The notes below the pieces were generated by a model, which was not told the DNA's origin, did no database searches, and saw only the letters and a program-made list of their open reading frames with translations. From NCBI RefSeq assembly GCF_003996965.1, contig NZ_QWDM01000019.1:61402-125401 (forward strand): a stretch of 64,000 nucleotides of DNA, read 5' to 3'. Position numbers and translations under genes: made by a program. This document shows, piece by piece, positions 61,550 through 64,000 of the stretch (position 1 is the first letter of the stretch; each line of letters opens with the position of its first letter). This stretch comes from Flavobacterium cupreum (GTDB taxonomy: Bacteria; Bacteroidota; Bacteroidia; Flavobacteriales; Flavobacteriaceae).

Positions 61550-62725
61550 ATGCAAAATTTCAAAGAAAATTCGTCCTCACGAAAAAATACTGCAACTGCT
61601 TTTATAGATTACAAACCCGCTGAATTAAGGACATGTAAGACTTGGATAATTGTCTATTATGCCAGGAATCCTGTAACTAATCAAATGGAACGTTTTAGAA
61701 ATCGTGTTCCTACGTTGAAAAACATTCGTCAGCGAAAAGAATACGGCCAAAAAATAGTATTTGAACTAAACGAAAAACTTAAAAACGGCTGGTTGCCTTT
61801 TTATGAAACATCAGATATAAAAGAATTTAAAACAATATCCTATTGTGTAGATTTATATGTGGAATATCTTGAAAAAGATTTTACTGCAAATGAAAAGAGA
61901 TATGATACTCTGAGGTCTTATAAAAATGTAATCAAAAAATTCTATGCTTACTTACTCGAAAATGAAGTAAAAACGAAATTAATCCTGGAGATAAAAAAAG
62001 ATGTAATTGTACGTTATTTAGATTATCTTTTTTATGTAAAGGAAAACAAGGCCGTCACCTACAATAATAACCTGATCCTATTAGGCATTTTCTTTAAATG
62101 GTGTGTTGAGCGTGGTTATTTGAAAAACAATCCAACTGAAGGTATTATAAAGAAAAAAAAGCAACCGAAAATCAGACAGGTACTGGATGCTGAGACAAAA
62201 AGAAAATTAAGAGAGTATGGAGAAGATAACATTACTTTTTACACTACCTGCATGCTTACTTACTATTGTTACATACGAACTACTGAATTAACAAAAATAA
62301 AAGTTCAAGACGTAAAGCTATTTGATGGATACATCGTTTTACATGGGAGTAACACCAAAAATAAAAAAGATGAAACTGTAACAATTCCGCATGAATTAGT
62401 TCAGTTGTTGGCTACACATTTGCAAAATGCAAACAATGAAGATTACCTTTTTGGTTACGATAATTTTGCTCCGGGATCAAAGCAATTAACTTCTAAAAAA
62501 GTAACGGATAAATGGAACTCTTTTAGGATCAAAAAAAATGTTCCAAGTATATTCCAATTTTATTCTTTAAAAGATACCGGAATAACTGATTTACTTAATA
62601 GCGGTGTTTCTGCTATAAAAGTAAGAGATCAGGCAAGGCATTATGATTTAAAAATAACAGAGGGATATACCGCAAGAAATAAAACCTGTGATGAAACGGT
62701 TAGAAATTCTAAATTTCATTTTTAG
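61550..62725 (+). CDS. Tyrosine recombinase (integrase) with atypical box II
   Basis: A 391-residue integrase. The N-terminal arm-type domain covers about 1-90, the core-binding (SAM-like) domain about 95-200 (CVDLYVEYLEKDF, YKNVIKKFYAYLLENEV), and the catalytic domain from about 210. Catalytic Arg243 is in CYIRTTELTKIKVQD. Box II, usually HxxR, reads Y338-S-L-K341 (FYSLKDTG). His364 (QARHYD) and the nucleophile Tyr373 (EGYTARN) are present. It should catalyse integration and excision at the tRNA-Ala end. The C-terminus is basic and complete. Confidence 0.92.
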   Translation: MQNFKENSSSRKNTATAFIDYKPAELRTCKTWIIVYYARNPVTNQMERFRNRVPTLKNIRQRKEYGQKIVFELNEKLKNGWLPFYETSDIKEFKTISYCVDLYVEYLEKDFTANEKRYDTLRSYKNVIKKFYAYLLENEVKTKLILEIKKDVIVRYLDYLFYVKENKAVTYNNNLILLGIFFKWCVERGYLKNNPTEGIIKKKKQPKIRQVLDAETKRKLREYGEDNITFYTTCMLTYYCYIRTTELTKIKVQDVKLFDGYIVLHGSNTKNKKDETVTIPHELVQLLATHLQNANNEDYLFGYDNFAPGSKQLTSKKVTDKWNSFRIKKNVPSIFQFYSLKDTGITDLLNSGVSAIKVRDQARHYDLKITEGYTARNKTCDETVRNSKFHF

Positions 62726-62961
62726 ACAACTATTAAAGTAAAATTTTAAATTATTTAGTAACACGCCAAGGTACGGTATACAAAAAAAATGTAAACATTG
62801 TAAACAATTGAATTTATACACATAATCAACTGTTAATTAATGCTTTAAGTTGTTTACAAAACGTTTACAAACTAATTTTTGGCTGTTTTTGTTTATAAAC
62901 AAGGGCTAAAAAATTTATAAACATTGGGGGATGGGGAATAAAAAAAAGCTTTACACTACGC

Positions 62962-63034
62962 AAAAATGTAGATTTTTAATCAAGATATCAGCTCCGGATC
63001 TTTTTCCAGGAACGTTAAAAAATCTACATTTAAT
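62962..63034. repeat. Stem-loop element A, AAATGTAGATTTTT arms
   Basis: AAATGTAGATTTTTAA (from 62964) pairs with TTAAAAAATCTACATTT (63015-63031) apart from one extra A. The loop is about 35 nt and includes CAGCTCCGGATC. A related element lies at 63480-63552 on the other side of the small membrane gene. Confidence 0.7.
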
Positions 63035-63127
63035 TATTTACCGAGCAACTGTAATGCATATTTGAATCCACAAAAATAGAATAACTGAATATCAAAAGTT
63101 TATATTCTGTAAACTAATTCTTAAATT

Positions 63128-63172
63128 TACAAAGGTAAACTTATATTAAATTACGGTATTAAAACCTTTGTA
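63128..63172. promoter_or_regulatory. Inverted repeat TACAAAGGT / ACCTTTGTA before the small membrane gene
   Basis: Perfect 9-bp arms (63128-63136 and 63164-63172) end 2 bp before the ATG at 63175. The right arm contains CCTTTG, so it overlaps a possible -7 element. Candidate operator or leader hairpin. Confidence 0.5.
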
Positions 63173-63174
63173 CT

Positions 63175-63447
63175 ATGAATTTGTTAAGACTGAAGAGAAT
63201 CAACCGTTACCAGACACAAATGATTATTGCTTCGATAATTCTTATTGTGGCAGTTATATTTCTAATTAATAATCAAAGAATTATTGTAAAATTAGAAAGA
63301 GAGCAAGAAAGAATAAATAAAGAATTACATAGAACAAAAGTCAATTACGAGAAAAAAGTAAGGGATTACAATACACAAGCAGAAATTAATAGAAAAGAGT
63401 TAATAGAATATAAAAAAGCCTTAGAAAAAAAACTTGATAGTATATAG
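63175..63447 (+). CDS. Small membrane-anchored coiled-coil protein
   Basis: A 90-residue protein: a basic start (MNLLRLKRINRYQTQ), one membrane helix (about 16-34) and a long charged helix (about 38-90) with heptad-like spacing (IVKLEREQERINKELHRTKV, then EYKKALEKKLDSI). The topology resembles small phage or conjugative-element membrane proteins, but the family is unknown. Bracketed by two related stem-loop elements. Confidence 0.7.
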   Translation: MNLLRLKRINRYQTQMIIASIILIVAVIFLINNQRIIVKLEREQERINKELHRTKVNYEKKVRDYNTQAEINRKELIEYKKALEKKLDSI

Positions 63448-63479
63448 TAAAAACAACATTTAATTAGTTTCCGATTAAA

Positions 63480-63552
63480 TGAAATGTAGATTTTTTTTGG
63501 TGAGCTGCGTTTCTGCAGCTCTTTGGCCAAGCAAAAAACATCTACTTTTTAA
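63480..63552. repeat. Stem-loop element B, related to element A
   Basis: AAATGTAGATTTTTTTTG (from 63482) folds imperfectly onto CAAAAAACATCTACTTTT (from 63532). The inner hairpin GAGCTGC-N6-GCAGCTC (63502-63521) is perfect. Shares the outer ATGTAGATTTTT / TCTAC arms and a CAGCTC...CTTT..CCA core with element A. Confidence 0.7.
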
Positions 63553-63612
63553 ACAAAAAAAAATCGCATTACATTTCTGTAATACGATTCTCTAACTAAA
63601 AGCAAAAAAAAA

Positions 63613-64000
63613 TTATTGAACCTGTGGAGGTGTTTCAAACATTATCGTTAAATAATATTCCGGTAGATAAATTCCCAAACCGTCTTTTATGTCCTTTGCA
63701 ACACCTTGTTTTAATATTGGTTTTAAATAATTTGGGGGTTGCAGAGCAGGTAAATTAGTGTGCTGATTTAAAATAAAAAACTCATTGGTTCTTACATTTA
63801 AATAAATTTCAATTGTGATCGTTTTTCCAGAACCTACTATCGCTAAATTTTCAGGACGTGGTTTAAACATTATATACATGTCCATGAATCTGAAATAGGT
63901 GACAAAATCAAACGTTCGTGTTTCCGGGTTGCTTAAATTCGAAAAGCTTGATTTGGTAATGTTACTAAAAGAATCATTTGCACTTACCTTATAACTCGTC
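63613..64000 (-). CDS. Hypothetical element-encoded protein, 5' end outside window
   Basis: On the minus strand the frame stays open from 64000 to the stop at 63613, giving at least 128 residues. The internal Met at 63885 is therefore not the likely start, since the upstream 38 codons (YKVSANDSFSNITKSSFSNL, then TRTFDFVTYFRFMDM) look coding. The visible part is rich in strands (KTITIEIYLNVRTNEFFIL) and ends YYLTIMFETPPQVQ. No family recognised. It points toward the integrase. Confidence 0.6.
   Translation of the reverse strand, partial: TSYKVSANDSFSNITKSSFSNLSNPETRTFDFVTYFRFMDMYIMFKPRPENLAIVGSGKTITIEIYLNVRTNEFFILNQHTNLPALQPPNYLKPILKQGVAKDIKDGLGIYLPEYYLTIMFETPPQVQ

Larger units (their letters stand above)
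62726..63174. repeat. 449-bp gap with TGTAAACA / TGTTTACA motif cluster
   Basis: No gene seen. TGTAAACA occurs at 62790 and 62799, TGTTTACA at 62851, CGTTTACA at 62862, a perfect palindrome TGTTTATAAACA at 62890-62901, and a further ATAAACA near 62917. Two direct copies face two inverted ones across about 45 bp. The cluster could be iterons, an operator or recombination-accessory sites. Confidence 0.7.
61425..64000. mobile_element. Left part of a tRNA-Ala-integrated element (right end outside window)
   Basis: A tyrosine recombinase gene next to the 3' end of a tRNA is the hallmark of an integrative element or prophage. The following genes are small, unlike the housekeeping genes to the left, and the spacers are large and very AT-rich. 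The direct repeat of the tRNA end that would mark the right end cannot be seen here. Type (ICE, prophage or satellite) unknown. Confidence 0.65.

Overview
The window looks like chromosomal DNA of a Flavobacterium-like member of the Bacteroidota. The evidence is the AT-rich sequence, many -7 promoter elements of the flavobacterial TAnnTTTG type, TonB-dependent receptors and OM proteins with CarboxypepD_reg-like domains, a type IX secretion C-terminal domain, DUF4271/DUF4296/DUF5686/DUF3098-type genes, and many dispersed palindromic intergenic repeats. About 57 protein genes and one tRNA are supported. Both ends are cut: an outer-membrane barrel gene enters at base 1 and a minus-strand gene runs off the right end.

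1-13.4 kb: surface and phosphate region. A large barrel protein, a Lys/Ala-rich secreted protein and a MurG-like glycosyltransferase precede a phosphate-control cluster. That cluster holds phoB and phoR with a phosphate-selective-type porin on the minus strand, and divergently a TonB-dependent receptor and a beta-helix-like surface lipoprotein. Upstream of the porin, receptor and lipoprotein I see the same arrangement: TAAC/TAAT pentamers repeated every 11 bp and placed 15 or 26 bp before a TTTG -7 element. This is the geometry expected of a PhoB-type operator and is the most interesting regulatory signal here. A miniature T9SS-sorted protein follows.

13.4-30.3 kb: mostly housekeeping. It contains a LuxE-like acyltransferase, a tandem duplication that copied the acyltransferase 3' end together with a small membrane gene, tyrS, an SDR enzyme, a DUF4296 lipoprotein, dihydroorotase, a GT2 enzyme, DUF4271-hemD, an Lrp regulator, a zinc metallopeptidase, a hydrolase / ECF sigma / membrane-protein operon, and leuS. 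The leuS gene appears to carry a palindromic repeat inserted in frame in its editing domain.

30.3-61.3 kb: a repeat island, then ftsX-DUF3098-uppP-truB, pyrH-frr, a DUF5686 protein, a CPA2 antiporter, a LytS/LytR-type pair, an SMR transporter, an MMPL-type exporter, asnS-rpoN, tdk, rsmI, recJ-MFS, a Cys-cluster protein beside a heptaheme lipoprotein cytochrome, lpxH-like, queD and an enoyl-CoA hydratase family gene. Gaps are filled with hairpin terminators and dispersed palindromes, including one candidate Flavo-1-like RNA.

61.35-64 kb: a tRNA-Ala(GGC) is followed directly by a tyrosine recombinase with an atypical active site, a cluster of TGTAAACA/TGTTTACA motifs, two related stem-loop elements bracketing a small membrane coiled-coil gene, and a truncated gene of unknown function. 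I read this as the left end of a tRNA-integrated mobile element whose cargo lies beyond the window. No CRISPR array, rRNA or complete defence system is visible.
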